Origin: Vigna angularis
Lineage: Eukaryota; Streptophyta; Magnoliopsida; Fabales; Fabaceae
Direction of reading: 5' to 3'
Assembly (NCBI RefSeq): GCF_016808095.1
Contig: NC_068971.1
Location: forward strand, 21,750,501 to 21,814,500
Length of the DNA stretch: 64,000 nucleotides
A program made the translations under genes and the position numbers. This document shows, in pieces, positions 24,778-36,386 of the stretch. Numbering within the stretch: the first letter of the stretch is position 1; each line of letters opens with the position of its first letter. The notes under the pieces are model-generated. The model saw only the letters and a program-made list of their open reading frames with translations. It was not told where the DNA came from and ran no database searches.

Positions 24778-25686
24778 ATAAGGCTTGGTGGGCACTCAAG
24801 ACTTTTAACTTTGATATCAATGTTGCTGGAGAGAAAAGAAAATTGCAAATGCAAGAGTTAGAAGAGTTGAAAGCACAAGCATATGATTCCATGTGTATTT
24901 ATAAGTTCAAAGTCAAGGCCTATCATGATAAGAAGATACTGAAGAGAGAATTTAGGCCAAATCAACTTGTTATACTGTACAATTTAAGACTAAGAAGAAT
25001 GTTTCCCGAAAAACTAAAGTCTAGATGGTCTGGACCCATCATAGTCAAAACTGTAAAACCTTATGTAGCAGCTGAAATTGAAGATATATAAACTCAAAGG
25101 ACATGGATTGTCAATGGAAAAAGGTTGAAGAAATATAAATGTGGTGATCTTGACATATTTACCACCGAAGCCCATCTAAAAGAGCCAAAATCGAATAAGG
25201 CGTCAAGCTAAAGACGTTAAAAAAGCGCTACTAGGAGGCAACCTATTATATTTACTATTTTCACTTTTATGTTTATTGTTCTTAATTTGATTTTAAATGT
25301 TTGAATGTTTGAATTAATTAGTTAGGATCGCATGATTAGAATGTTTGTTTGTTGTTTGCATTGCATAACTGCATTGTGAGAAGAGTTTAGAGAACATTAA
25401 AAGGATGGAATTTTGGGAAGTTTCATTGAAAATTTAATCAGAATGAATTTCTGAAATCTGTCAAAGAGCTTACGGGTCAACTGAAAAATTTGGCACTCAA
25501 GCTGCCATTCGCGGGTAACCTACAATGGGTTTTAAAAATTTGAAACTTTAAAAGGAAATAAAAGGCAACAATTGTTTCATCTAGAAAAAAAAAACTGAAG
25601 AAGTTAAAAATTTTTCATATAGCTCTTCTACAAGAAGCCTTGCACCATCACCTCCAATAACACAACTAAGGAGGATAATAAAGCAC

Positions 25687-26110
25687 TTGGCACTAGCTAG
25701 AGGGAAGAGGATTCACAAACCAAACCTTGCAACAATGTCCAGGGGTAAGACTACAGAAACCCCTGCATCTTTGTCCAAATCAACTTCTGAAGCCACACTA
25801 GAAGAATCATCCTCTACAACTCCATTAGTTCAAATGAAGGAAGGAAAGAAAAAGGAAAGAATTAGCCTAACCTTCATCATAGTGGATTGAATAAGGTTCC
25901 AAACAAAGGCTAAGCAAGAGAGGTTTAATGACACTCAACACAGGTTAATCTTTACAGAAAGGAGGATTGAACTCCTAGAGGGGGAACATGATGAATTCCA
26001 TAGAGCATTAGAAACTAGGCGTTGAAGAAAGTTAGCCAAGCCTGAAGATTACTTCATTGAGTTGAGCTATTAGTTAGGGAGTTTTATGTTAACGCATATC
26101 CTAACCACGA
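25687..26110 (+). pseudogene. Gypsy-associated third frame (plant transposon protein-like)
   Basis: A frame beginning at 25687 encodes a basic Ser/Thr-rich start (ARGKRIHKPN) and then, after a stop at 25888-25890, a part with RFNDTQ, ERRIELLEGE, RALETRR and, in another frame, LLVREFYVNAYPNHEE. This pattern (F..A..RF, ERR..L, E..R.LE.R, VREFYANAYP) is that of the plant transposon protein domain often found downstream of integrase in Athila/Tat elements. At least two stops and one frameshift break it. Its place after the integrase fragment supports the assignment; the function of the domain is not known. Confidence 0.65.
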
Positions 26111-27040
26111 AGAAACATACTTAAAACAACATACATGCATTCAAGCCTCACATACCCTTATAAACAGACCAAAATACATACATCACATCCCTTGAATCAT
26201 CCAAAACCCATCATTAAGAAGATTACAACCCAAACAAACCCAACAAAGCCATACCTACTTTCATAGGGAAAACTCAACACAAACATGATATAAACCCTAT
26301 CACCATACATAACATATTCTCACATATGCACATACCCTTATCCAGCAATATTAATAGAGAATCATAACCCATAATTACATTCCCATGCATCAAAAGAAGA
26401 TATAACAATAAAGATAATCAAGAACACATAACATACAATAAACAAGGTACGCTTCCTCATACATTGGCCAATACTAGGGCTTTATCTACACCCAAAGATC
26501 TCATCCAATGCAGTTGCACCTTAACGTTCACTCTCCCTCTTTTCCTCTCACCTTCAAAGTTTGTCTTATTTTCTTAATAGCCAGAGTTTCTATAGGAGGT
26601 GTCTAATATAGTTACAACTATATGTGAGATTAATTTTTCTTGTGTAGAATATACAGATAGGGTACTCTATTTATAATAAATGACCATAAGAAGTAATAAC
26701 AACCAACTAAGATAAAAAATATAGATAAGATAAAATAAATTTATCTTTAACTTAATTAATTTTGATAAGTCCTTAGATATATATTTTATCGTAATATTTT
26801 TATTATAATTGATTATGATAAGTCTCTAAATAATGCATTATATTTTATTATTATTATTATCTAATAATAATATCTAATTATATATAATAATATCTCAAGA
26901 TATCTTATAATTAACAATATTTGAAAATATCTTTTAAATATCTCTAAGCATATCCAATAATGATTTTTCTAATAATAATATCTCTTTTAGTCTCTAAATC
27001 CACTAAGATTATATCTCCTATCTTTTCTCAATTACAATAA
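26111..27040. other. Repeat-like non-coding DNA
   Basis: From 26100 to 26560 the + strand is again G-poor and C/A-rich. From 26620 to 27030 it is AT-rich with repeated aatatctaataa-type words. No gene is supported. Confidence 0.5.
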
Positions 27041-27049
27041 AAATCGATA

Positions 27050-28085
27050 TTAAATATTTTTTTTATCGACAGATTTTTTTTTGTTGGTAAAACTATTGTC
27101 GGTAAATTCTATCGTCAAATTTTTTTTCTGTAGGTAATTAGCGATGAACTTTTTCGTCGATAAATCCCTCGGGTAAATATCGTGATCAGATTCATCTTCT
27201 TCCTCCGCTCTCCTTCCTTCTTCAGTTTCGTTTCTTCATTATTTTTTATATTTTTACCAATATAGAAGATTGAATACATTAAACGCAGGATAAACTTTGC
27301 TATTGGTCGAACTTAGAACAAAACGTGTTGTGGTGACAGTGCGCGGTGGGACAATGTGCAGTGGCGGCTGTGCACAATGGTGACAGTGCACAATGGTGAC
27401 AGTGCATAGTGGTTGTTGTGCATGGTGGTGGCTTTGTGCGGTAGTGGCAGTACATGGTGGTGGCAGTACATGGTGGTGGCAGTGCGCGGTTGTGCTAGGG
27501 GCGGCTTGACTGAGCTGAGCGACGTCCTTACTAAACAGAGATGGAGGCGGTCTTGATTTGTAGCTGTAATGAAGTGGAAGAGAAAAAAAAGATAGAGTGA
27601 AAGATGGAGAAGTAGGATAAAAATTCTTCCCCGCGCAAATGAGGAAGAAATGTGAGAAAGAGAGATATATAACGAGACTGATCTCGCTCATTTTACCGAC
27701 AGATTTTAACGAAGGATTTTTCGTCGGTAATGTATATTTCATATATTGATGGATTTACCGACGAACTTTTCTGTCGGTAAGTCAAATACAAGAATTTTCC
27801 TGCCATTTTGCCAACTGATTTACTGACATATATTTTTCGTCGGTAATGCATGTCTCATTTATCAACAAATTTATCGACGAACATTTTCGTCGATAAGTGC
27901 AATATGCATTGCTAACAGATTTATCAACAAAAAATCCGTCGATAAAATCTGTTGGTAATAATTTCGTCGGTAAAATTTGTTAGTAACAAAAAAATTGAAG
28001 TCCATAAGTAAAATCCGTCGGTAAGTCAAATTTATCGACAAAAATATATTTGTCGATAAAAATCTGTCGGTAATTTCAAGTAATA
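27050..28085. mobile_element. CACTA-like non-autonomous remnant
   Basis: Both sides of this 1-kb block carry many direct and inverted copies of tttaccgac/gtcggtaa and tttatcgac/gtcgataa (about 27058-27175 on the left and 27690-28075 on the right), the arrangement of CACTA subterminal repeats. The same accgacg core occurs in the 3' end of the CACTA element at 55640-55790. No CACTA terminus or target duplication is seen, so the boundaries are approximate. The middle (27330-27510) is GC-richer and consists of short repeats of the type cagtgcacaatggtga / catggtggtggcagta. Confidence 0.6.
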
Positions 28086-28469
28086 TATTATTTTGCATGC
28101 TTCTCCTTCCTACACCTTTTATTTTAATTTTTGCACATAATTAATAAAAGGGAAAGGACTATTTTACCCCTAGGCGAAAATATAAATAGAATAAAAGAAA
28201 TAACATAATAATTATGTTCTAACAAAGATATACACTCAATAAAACTAATTACCAAACAAATGTATCCTTCTTCCATGGCTTAACTCGAATAACTGTGGCT
28301 GAGCTTCCTTCTTGCTATTTTCTCTATTTTCACTATAAAATAACAAAATATTACTAAAATTCACAAGATTGATTTTTCCACATTACTCTCTTCAAATTTA
28401 AGCTAAAAAGGGTTATTTCTTTTCTAAATTTACTCATTGGATATATAATTCAAGGAATGCTAGTCACAT

Positions 28470-29400
28470 ATCCCAACTTTAACTTTGTTTATCCTCAAAC
28501 AAGTAAAACAGAAAAGAGTGGCAAAATTTGATGGGTTATCAAAGAACTAGTTCCAATCATGATTCAACAATGCAAGTATGGTTCAATAAAAGAAAAATCT
28601 TTATTCAAATATATACCATAACAAATGCATAGTAGTTTACAATTTTGCAACCCTTGCAAACTTTTCTTTTGATTTCCAATTTTTTTACCCATGATCCTCC
28701 TTGTTTAATTGTTTAAACCTCTAAACAGCTTTTGCAAGCCTTCACTCAATTTTGTATTTCCTTTCAAATTACCATCTACACCCAAATAACATGGATCACT
28801 AAGGTCTTTTTTGATCTTGTATTGTGGCTAGGCTGTGAAGGAATTTTGGTTTTTCAGAAAGACAAAACCCAATGATAGATTAGAATAGAACAATTTACAA
28901 GTTGTTGGAAGTCCCACATCGACCAGAGATAAGACCAAATTATAATATATAAGTAGGGTGCAAACCTCATCATATATGCCAGTGTGGGATTGAGTTAGGC
29001 TTAAAAGCCCACTTCTTAATACAAGTATCATGAGTTTATCTTTTTAGCTTAGCCTTAACCTATCCCTTTTCTTTTTCCAGCGTGCCTCTGGTGCAGTTTT
29101 TCTTTCTTTTTTATTTCTTTCTTCCTTTGTTTCTTCTTTGTGTCTGCACAAGACTAATTTTCCTTAATTCTTTGAACCGTGGTTCAGGGATCTTATAGGC
29201 CTTAATTCTTGCCGCTGTTTTTTCACATACATATTGTTTTTATCCTTCCAATCACTAAGAAAAGGTGGGATACTAAGATATTTTATGGGCTAAGGTGGGC
29301 AATTTGGCTCTAGGTTACATATTTTCAACAAAGAATTTGCCTTCATCCTTTCCGTGTTTGCTTAGGTGACCATTTGAAGTGATTTGCGAGATATCTATTT
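28470..29400 (-). mobile_element. Gypsy 3' internal-region remnant
   Basis: On the + strand tatcctcaaacaagtaaaa (about 28490) corresponds to cttgtcctcaagcaaaca at 37756, just upstream of a gypsy 3' LTR on the minus strand. Further shared landmarks in the same order are tgtggctaggctgtgaaggaattttggttttt (28824) with cgtggctgggctaagaagaaaattggttttt (38163), and gggctaaggtggg (29287) with gggctaaaatcatg (38543). It is therefore a decayed 3' untranslated part of a related element. A TRIM-like insertion splits it at 28903. Confidence 0.6.
28903..29020. mobile_element. TRIM-like LTR fragment, 118 bp
   Basis: Begins tgttggaagtcccacatcg, the start seen in LTRs of miniature TRIM retrotransposons of dicots, and ends in the ttaggcttaaaagcccacttcttaat type sequence. 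The hexamer acaagt occurs on both sides (28897-28902 and 29021-29026), compatible with a target duplication. No internal primer site or second LTR is present, so it is at most a solo LTR. The class name is from memory and moderately certain. Confidence 0.6.
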
Positions 29401-29539
29401 CTTTGAATCACATATAGTATGCAGAGATCTAAACTGGTTTAAATTAAATCTTATTTTCAACCTTTTACAATTTTAATAATTTCAATTTCCATACATAAAA
29501 TATTATAATTAATATGTACTGAAATTCAGTTTTGGTTTC

Positions 29540-32010
29540 TGTCACGTCGCAGTAAATGCACTGCTGAGTCACCTGGTAGCTCTCATAAATGCACTCACAT
29601 CATTGCTCAGAGGCATTAAAAACCCACTACACGTTCCATGCATGCACCCCACTTGTCAAAATAGAAACTTCTGAAATCAGTAGTGGGGGTGCAGGTGTCG
29701 ACAGGGGAGACGCTCGTCCGTTTGGAAAGGGGAATTGAACAAAACTGATTTTTTCTGAAAAACCTTTCCACTCTCCTGCGCGCACCTTCTCCCTCCCAAA
29801 ACTCAGATTTCAATTCCTCCTCCTTCTCTCTAGAACCCTCTTCCCCTTCTTTCTACTGAAACTCATCACTTATCTTCTCCTTTCTCCGTTCAGACACCAT
29901 AGAAGTGCTCCCGGCACCGTAGATAGCAGTTTGGACCGAACAGTTTCAGAATCTGAAGCTGGTAAGTCTTCTTTTCCAAAACGTCGTTCATGAGTGACAT
30001 GCAAAACCAAGACTTGGTTGCATGCAGTGATATTATCTAAAGCTTTTCGTATTTTGGTTATGGTTAGCCTGAGTGGAAGAAGTAAGAAACCATTGGGGTA
30101 GAGAACTGTAGACGGACCACCGAAATTCCTACTCTTAGAACGTTCATCACTGATCCAGGTAAGGGAAGCTTATTAAAATTTAATTCTTTTGTTATACTGT
30201 GCTGTATGGATGTTCTGTGAATTGTATTAAGTATGATCTGAGATAATTGATTTTGGTATATGATTTTTGAGAATTTATGAAATGTGCTATGATATGAGTA
30301 GTTAAATGTATGAAAGTTTATACTGGAAAATGAGTTTACTGTAAGTGAGATTTTGAATATGAAATTCTATGATAATGAACGTTCGTTATCGAACGGTCCT
30401 TGACCGTTCGGTATTCTTAGTAATTCCTTTGAAAAATAGAATTCTTTCATTTGGAAAGAATACTTATTGAGGACGAACGCCCTCTTATATTAGTCTTACG
30501 TTTGAGCGTTTGGCCAACGTAGATATCCTGAGTGTTGTGTGAGAAATTGAGAAGCTTGAAAGTATACATTCGGACACTTAGTCATTCTGTTAAAAACATA
30601 ACTTTACCATCTCGCCATATATAAATCCCTCTTTCTATAATTTTGAATCAGCGATGGGTCTCGACTCAAAGCGTACGTTATGAGTGGCGCTCGGTCTTAT
30701 ACCGAACGCTCGTTCTTTCCTTTAATTGCCAAGCGAGAGAAATAGCGTTCGTCCAAAACTTCAATAAATATCCATTACCGCGTTCGGTCATTTACTGGCG
30801 GTTAGTCTCTTTGATTAAATCGTACTCTGTATCAGTATCTAAACACCTTGCGGTGTCTCTATCCATTTGGATTCGATCTATAGTTATTGTACTTAAATTA
30901 TTCTAAGTATCATTTGAATTGTTCTAGAATCAGTTCATTTAACTGATTCAAGTGGTCACAACGTCCGTCATTGGAAAGGTGTTCGTTTCCTTCTGTTCAG
31001 AAACGAGGATTCCTCTGTATCGTGTTAACGTTCGTCCTCATTTTGAAGAGGGCTGAACGCTCGTCATTTTGTGAAAGTGGAACGAAAGATTGAATTGATA
31101 TTAATGTGGAAAACCGTAATGTGCGAACGGTATAAGAAATGAAATTATGGTTGTGGATTTTGAACGAGCGTTCCAGGGAGGAACGACTCTTGGATGAAAG
31201 TTGAGATTTGTAAAGTATGAATGTGGTAATCTTAGCTGGCGGTTCATCCTGATGTTCCGTGAGTGCTCGTTCTCAAGTAGAGAGGAGTATGTCATGCGTG
31301 GGAACGGCAGGAGGTCCTAGTCCATAACTGTAACTTGGATGGAACGGACTAACCTCGGGAGGTAGCTGATGTAATATTCCAGTTATTATATCACCGGGTG
31401 CACGAACGTCATAGCTACACAGATTCATACGGTCCGGACAGTCAGTCTAGTAACAGGAAATTGTTTGAATTACAGAAGTTGATTGAATTATATGTTGTGA
31501 TTTAATTAACATGTTTGATGTGTTATGAAATGCATGTTGTTACTTGAATTAAATTCAATAAGCTTACCCTTTCGTTTTCTTTGCGTTGTCTATCGTCCTT
31601 GTACGTCCGTCCTGTCTATGCAATGATCATCCGTGTGGATGTGAGCAGATGGAGAGGCGTTGCTTGAGGAAACGCTGGAAGAAGAAAATTTGGAGGATGC
31701 AAACCTAGTGGAGGTAGAAGTGAAGGCCGAACAGTAGTGCGTTCGGTTGAAATGTTTAGTTTAGTCGTGTTAATATGCTGTATTAGATCGAACCTCTTCT
31801 TTTGTTTACTTTGACCGTTCGGTAATTATATTTTGTAAACCGTTCGGTCATCTATGTTTATTGAACGTCTGTAATATTCGTATTAGTGGATTCAAGACCG
31901 TTCGGCCAGTTTCGAGCTCTACTTCTTAGTTGTAAAAACTGAATTGATATATTAATATATGTGATTTTCTATGATATATGGTTTATTACTGTATTTTATG
32001 GGATGTTACA
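29540..32010. mobile_element. Large solo LTR, 2471 bp, rich in CGTTCG
   Basis: Starts tgtcacgtcgc and ends gggatgttaca, TG..CA termini, with a perfect 5-bp duplication gtttc on both sides (29535-29539 and 32011-32015). No retrotransposon protein is encoded and the ends are not repeated internally, so a solo LTR is favoured over a complete element. The left third resembles an untranslated leader: CT-rich (29760-29890), then gctggtaagtc at 29958. By eye the hexamers CGTTCG or CGAACG occur about 14 times between 30380 and 31910, many within accgttcggt. The parent family is unidentified. Confidence 0.8.
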
Positions 32011-32234
32011 GTTTCATTAATACCAATAATATTGGAATAAAAATAACATAAATAATAAGATAATAATTTCGAATTTTTGACATTATTTATGTTTCAAACA
32101 GTATCTAAGCAAAATATTTTTTTATTAGATATAAATTATGTTTAAAAAAATAAATTTTAAACATTATTATTTGATTTTACTTAAATATAAGTTTATTTAT
32201 TTTTAAAATTAATTTTTAAGTATATTATTAATAA

Positions 32235-32516
32235 AGTTTAATACCTTATTTTGTCCCCAATTTCGCTCGAAAATGTCAAATTAGTCCATCTTTTAAAAGT
32301 GCGTCAATTACTTTTTTTGTGCAAAGCAGTAGCTTTTTTTCTCTCTTCTACTCTCTCTTCTATACCAATCATTGTATGTTCCCAATGAAATATGAAAAAA
32401 AAAAAAATCAGCCTTAATTTCATCTTAATGGATTTAAAAAAAAATCCCCGTTTACAAATAAATATTTTAAATTTTTTATATTTTAGTTAACTGATTTACT
32501 TTTGTATATAGACATC

Positions 32517-32596
<80 letters not shown>

Positions 32597-33668
32597 ATTG
32601 ATTGAGACAATTTTTGTTTATTTTTCGACTGATACAAATAAAACAACTTCCCAGGTAAAATTTGAAAATAAAAATAGTTAAGATTGACCGACAAACTAAT
32701 ACTAGTAATATTGATAAAAGCAATTATCAATATCAATGAAAAGAAAATAATCGCGAAAGACATCAATAGGTCAAGAATACTCTAACTAACATTAGTCAAG
32801 AAATAATATTGAACTACATTAATAAAAAATAATTCTATCAACATTAATTAAAAAAACTCAAACTTACCTAAATCGTTTTTCATCACCAAAAATAAAAACC
32901 TATAGGTATTAATAAAAGAAAATAGACTTGTTAATATTGAGAAAAAAAAACTTTACTAACATCAATCAAAAAACAACCTCAGATTTGTGTAAAATAACTT
33001 TGACTCATATTAAAAAAAAATACCAACTAACATCCATTTAAAATGACCCTAACTGCTAATGAGTTTGATATCGACTCAAAAAAATATTAAGAAAAAAAAT
33101 CTTGATTAAAGTCAACTAAAAGATAATACTAGTTAACATTTGAAAACAACAACCTGACTGTGATTGAGTTTACCAAGTCTCAATTTTAGCTAAACTAAAA
33201 ATATGTCCACTAAAATCGATCCAACAAAAATATGAAAAGAAAAATATAAAAAATAAATTCTTGCTTTCTTTAAAGTGAAATTTAAATTTTATAATTCAAA
33301 GTAATTAAATTATTAATTTCTAAAATTACGTTATACCAAAACAATATATTTTATCATAAAATATCTAACATATTTTATAGAAATGGTTTCGTTTTTAAAG
33401 ATTGTCCATATAAAATAGTGTAGAAACATTGTTGTGGTTGTGTTGGTAAACTTACAACGTCTTTGCAGAAAAAGCTGCTGCTTTGCACAGAAAAAGCAGA
33501 AAAAGTAGAAGAGAGAGAAAAATAATTAACACCGTTTGTACGGATTTAACGGAAGAGATTTCATTGATATAAATTTTATTAAGTAAGGACGTAATTGACG
33601 CACTTTTTAAAGGATGGACTAATTTGACATTTTTGAGTGAAACTGGGGACAAAATAGGGTATTAAACC
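32235..33668. mobile_element. Mutator-like element (MULE B), non-autonomous
   Basis: Starts agtttaatacc and ends ggtattaaacc, with inverted arms of about 110 bp or more (for example ttttgtcccc, aaatgtcaaattagtccat and gtgcgtcaatta on the left, all mirrored on the right). A perfect 9-bp duplication tattaataa flanks it (32226-32234 and 33669-33677). The interior is AT-rich, holds a TA microsatellite and degenerate actaacatcaatcaaaa-type repeats at 32780-33140, and encodes nothing recognisable. Confidence 0.88.
32521..32592. repeat. (TA)n microsatellite
   Basis: Thirty-six uninterrupted TA units inside MULE B. Confidence 0.95.
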
Positions 33669-33924
33669 TATTAATAAATATCATTTGTATTATTTTTATC
33701 AAAAAGGTTATTTCGTTAATTTTTATTCTTTATCAATTAAAACATTTTTTTATCCATTACATTGGTCAAATCCTTCATAAATTTTCAGAAATTTCACTTC
33801 CAAATTCACTTTTAATCACTTCCAAATCCCTGAAAAAAAAAATACTCAATTTACTCTGAAATTCCTTCAAATCTATCTACTTCCTCTCCCTAGAATCCAT
33901 CTCTCAAAATGAACACCCTGAAGA

Positions 33925-34940
33925 GAGTATGACGTATCAGTTCATGATTTTTTATATATATATTTAAATATTTTTATCTTTTATATATTCTTTAAAACAA
34001 ATTTTGTCGTGTTAAACTGACATTGTGTCACGCAACAATGATAGTGTGACGTGATAGTGAAAGTGTCACGTTACGCTATTATATCACATGTAATTAGTGT
34101 TAAGTTTTTTAAAATTAAACAATTTTGTATCTTCCTAAATTAAAACGAAATTGTACTTAATACATAAAAATTATACAAATATTTTTATTAAAATTGATAT
34201 TTTTATTAAATATTTTTAACAAGATTAAGTTTATTTATATTTTAGATTGAATTAATTATATAAATATTAATTATGTTTTTTAAATATATTTATAAGTGTT
34301 TAAAAAAAATTACATGGTATGCTTGTATGAATTTTTCAAATGACGTGGCTTAGTAAACAAGTTAATGATGTGAGATTTTATTTTATTAAAATAAAAAATT
34401 GAAGAAAATTTCATTTATGTTGCTACTTTTTCTACTTCCATGCATGCTCTTCTACACTTTTTCACATTTTATTTCAATTCTTACTTTCACCACTTGTTTT
34501 TTTTAACTCTTCTAGGTATATTTAAATAACATAATTTACATTTATATAATAAATTTAATGCAAAATATAAATGAACTTAATTTTTTTACAAATATTTAAT
34601 AAAAATATCAATTTTAATAAAAATATTTGTATAATATTTATATATAAATTGAATTTTGTTTTAATTTGGGAGGGACAAAATTGTTTAACTTAAAAAAGAA
34701 ATTAAGACTGAATTGAGACTAAATAAAAATATAGGAACCATATTGAGACCAGTGCACTTACGTGTGACATAATAATGACATGTGGCACACCATTGTTATG
34801 TCACACTATCATTACCACGTGACGCAATGTTAGTTCGACACATAACAATTTTTTGTTTTAAAAAGAAAATTATAAAAATAATAATTAAAAAAATATTTTA
34901 AAAAAACACGAATTGATATACAACATCCTCTTTAACAATG
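33925..34940. mobile_element. Foldback-type element with about 370-bp inverted arms
   Basis: The left arm (about 33925-34290) and right arm (about 34505-34940) are inverted copies. Identical inner stretches include ttatacaaatatttttatt and, further out, atgatagtgtgac and the agttcatg/cacgaatt ends. The right arm has an extra segment at about 34690-34765. A spacer of about 210 bp (34290-34505) separates them. No transposase and no clear target duplication were found, so the superfamily is open; long-TIR MITE or foldback are the candidates. A transcript through both arms could form a long hairpin. Confidence 0.7.
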
Positions 34941-35099
34941 TTAGTACTGTACTAAAGGAAAGGTCTTGATTGTTTCAATTTTTTGAAAAATAGGCATAAA
35001 TTGAGATAAGAAATTAAGGGACTAATATGCAAATTGAACCCAAAAACAGGGACCCAAAAACCTTGTTCTAAAATGTTATTAGGGATTAATGCACACTTA

Positions 35100-36386
35100 A
35101 ATGCTTGAAACATGCTTTCAAAATAGTTTTTTAAATGCCATTTTCAATTTTGGGTTTTTGCCTTATCTAACTTGTTTGCCTCGATTTGAAACTTAGAATA
35201 ATCATAGTAGGCCTTGATTTCACTTTTGCCGATATTGGATGAATTGTAGGTTTGCAGCCTTAATTGCTCTTACTCATGATTCAAGGCTTTTAAGTCCTAA
35301 AAAGCTTTATATTCAAGCTCTATTGGTAAGTGACATGCCTTACCATAAACCAATTGAAATGAATTCATTCCTATTCGTGTTTTAAAAGTTGTTATGTATG
35401 TCCAAAGTGCTTAATCTAATTTTAATGACCAGTCTTTTATGGAGTTAGTAACTAACTTTCCCAAAATTTTCTTCAACTCCCTATTTGAAACTTCCGTTTG
35501 GCCATTTGCTTAAGGATGGTAAGGTGGAGTCACCCTATGTTAGACAGGTAGTGCTCAAGCACCTTTCTGATTTACTCATTGAAAAAAGGGGTGCCACCAT
35601 CAATGATCAAAACTCTTGGTGAGCCAAATCTACAAAATATGTTTCTCTTTAGGAACTTGACCATTATTTTAGAGCCAACTCGTTGGATTTTTGTTGCTTC
35701 CATCCATTTTCACACATAATCTACAACCACTAAGATGTAGTCATGTGAATGAGATGGTGGTAAGGTTCCTATGAAGTCAGTACCCTGAAAACCAAATATT
35801 TTTATCTCAATGATATTCTACAGTGGTAGTTCATTATCACATTTTTTGCAATATTAAAAAGCATTTCTAAAGATAGAGGGCCAACAAAAACCTTCTTCTA
35901 ATACTTTTGTAGTAGTCTTTTCTACATTGTAGTGGACTCGATATGGTGAGTCCTAGCAATGCCATAATATGTATTTGAGATGCACCTGTGAAAAATTTTC
36001 TTCTCTGATGCCAAACATATCCTTCTGGAATTACATCAACCGCCTTGAAGTTTTCTATATCGACAAACTAGGGTCTCTCTTTGATTATAAACAACTGTTC
36101 ATAAGGGAAAGTATCATTAATCTCTAATTCCTTGCATGTGATATTTTTGTTGTCCTTTTTGGATAAATGGTCTGATATAAAATTTTCACTTCCTTTGCTA
36201 TCTTTAATCACTAAGTCAAACTCTTGAAATTGTATGCTAATCAAGCCATGTTTCGAGTCAATCTTTGTGATCATATATTTAATGGCTAGCAACTCTTTTT
36301 CGTAGTTGAATAGTTTAGTTGAGCCTCATTTAATATCTTTTGGCATACTACATTACATGGAATTTCTTTTCTTTTCTCTGGCCCAG
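35100..36386 (-). pseudogene. Gypsy RNase H-integrase fragment, Athila/Tat-like
   Basis: On the minus strand, starting at the junction with LTR A, an RNase H end is readable (NEAQLNYSTTKK, LLAIKYMITK, EFDLVIKDSKGSENFISDHL, 36068-36380). It is followed by integrase pieces: a zinc-finger region with KKCDN near 35835, a GTDFIG-like segment (about 35775), VVVDYV and IDGGTPFFNE (about 35600). Several stops and frameshifts are present and the C-terminal part decays toward 35100. The upstream reverse transcriptase is absent because LTR A begins at 36387. Lineage is inferred from these motifs. Confidence 0.8.

Larger units (their letters stand above)
23093..25205 (+). pseudogene. Ty3/gypsy integrase C-terminal fragment, split by a solo LTR
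   Basis: The frame [19 protein letters not shown] (ending about 23170) continues at 24781 with AWWALKTFNFD, QMQELEELKAQAYD, RPNQLVILYN and SRWSGPIIVKTV. This is the end of an Athila/Tat-type integrase, with GPF-like and downstream VNGKRLK segments. The 1605 bp between are an inserted solo LTR. A stop lies at 25089-25091 and the match continues in part beyond it. Around 25223 the gcgctactaggaggcaac block resembles the conserved sequence found after pol in these elements. Confidence 0.85.
32015..33921 (-). mobile_element. Long-TIR transposon copy 4, split by MULE B
   Basis: Read on the minus strand, the right end gggtgttcattttgagagatgg (ending 33921 on +) and the next 200 bp follow the terminal repeat of the element at 1079. 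The internal part between about 33678 and 33740 and the stretch just left of 32235 (gattttacttaaatataag) match the minus strand of 2440-2530 in order, so the MULE between them was inserted later. The far end is not recognisable; 32015 is an outer guess. Confidence 0.6.

Noticed and set aside
27254..27742. 162-codon frame with His/Thr/Pro repeats on the minus strand
   Set aside because: The repetitive part is a translation of short DNA repeats inside the CACTA-like remnant.
29540..32010. Host gene with CT-rich leader and splice donor at 29958
   Set aside because: The TG..CA ends with a perfect 5-bp duplication explain the block as an LTR, and no frame of useful length or domain is present.
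33925..34940. Fourth MULE
   Set aside because: The arms do not start with the ggtttaa-type end and no 9-bp duplication could be placed, so only a foldback element is claimed.
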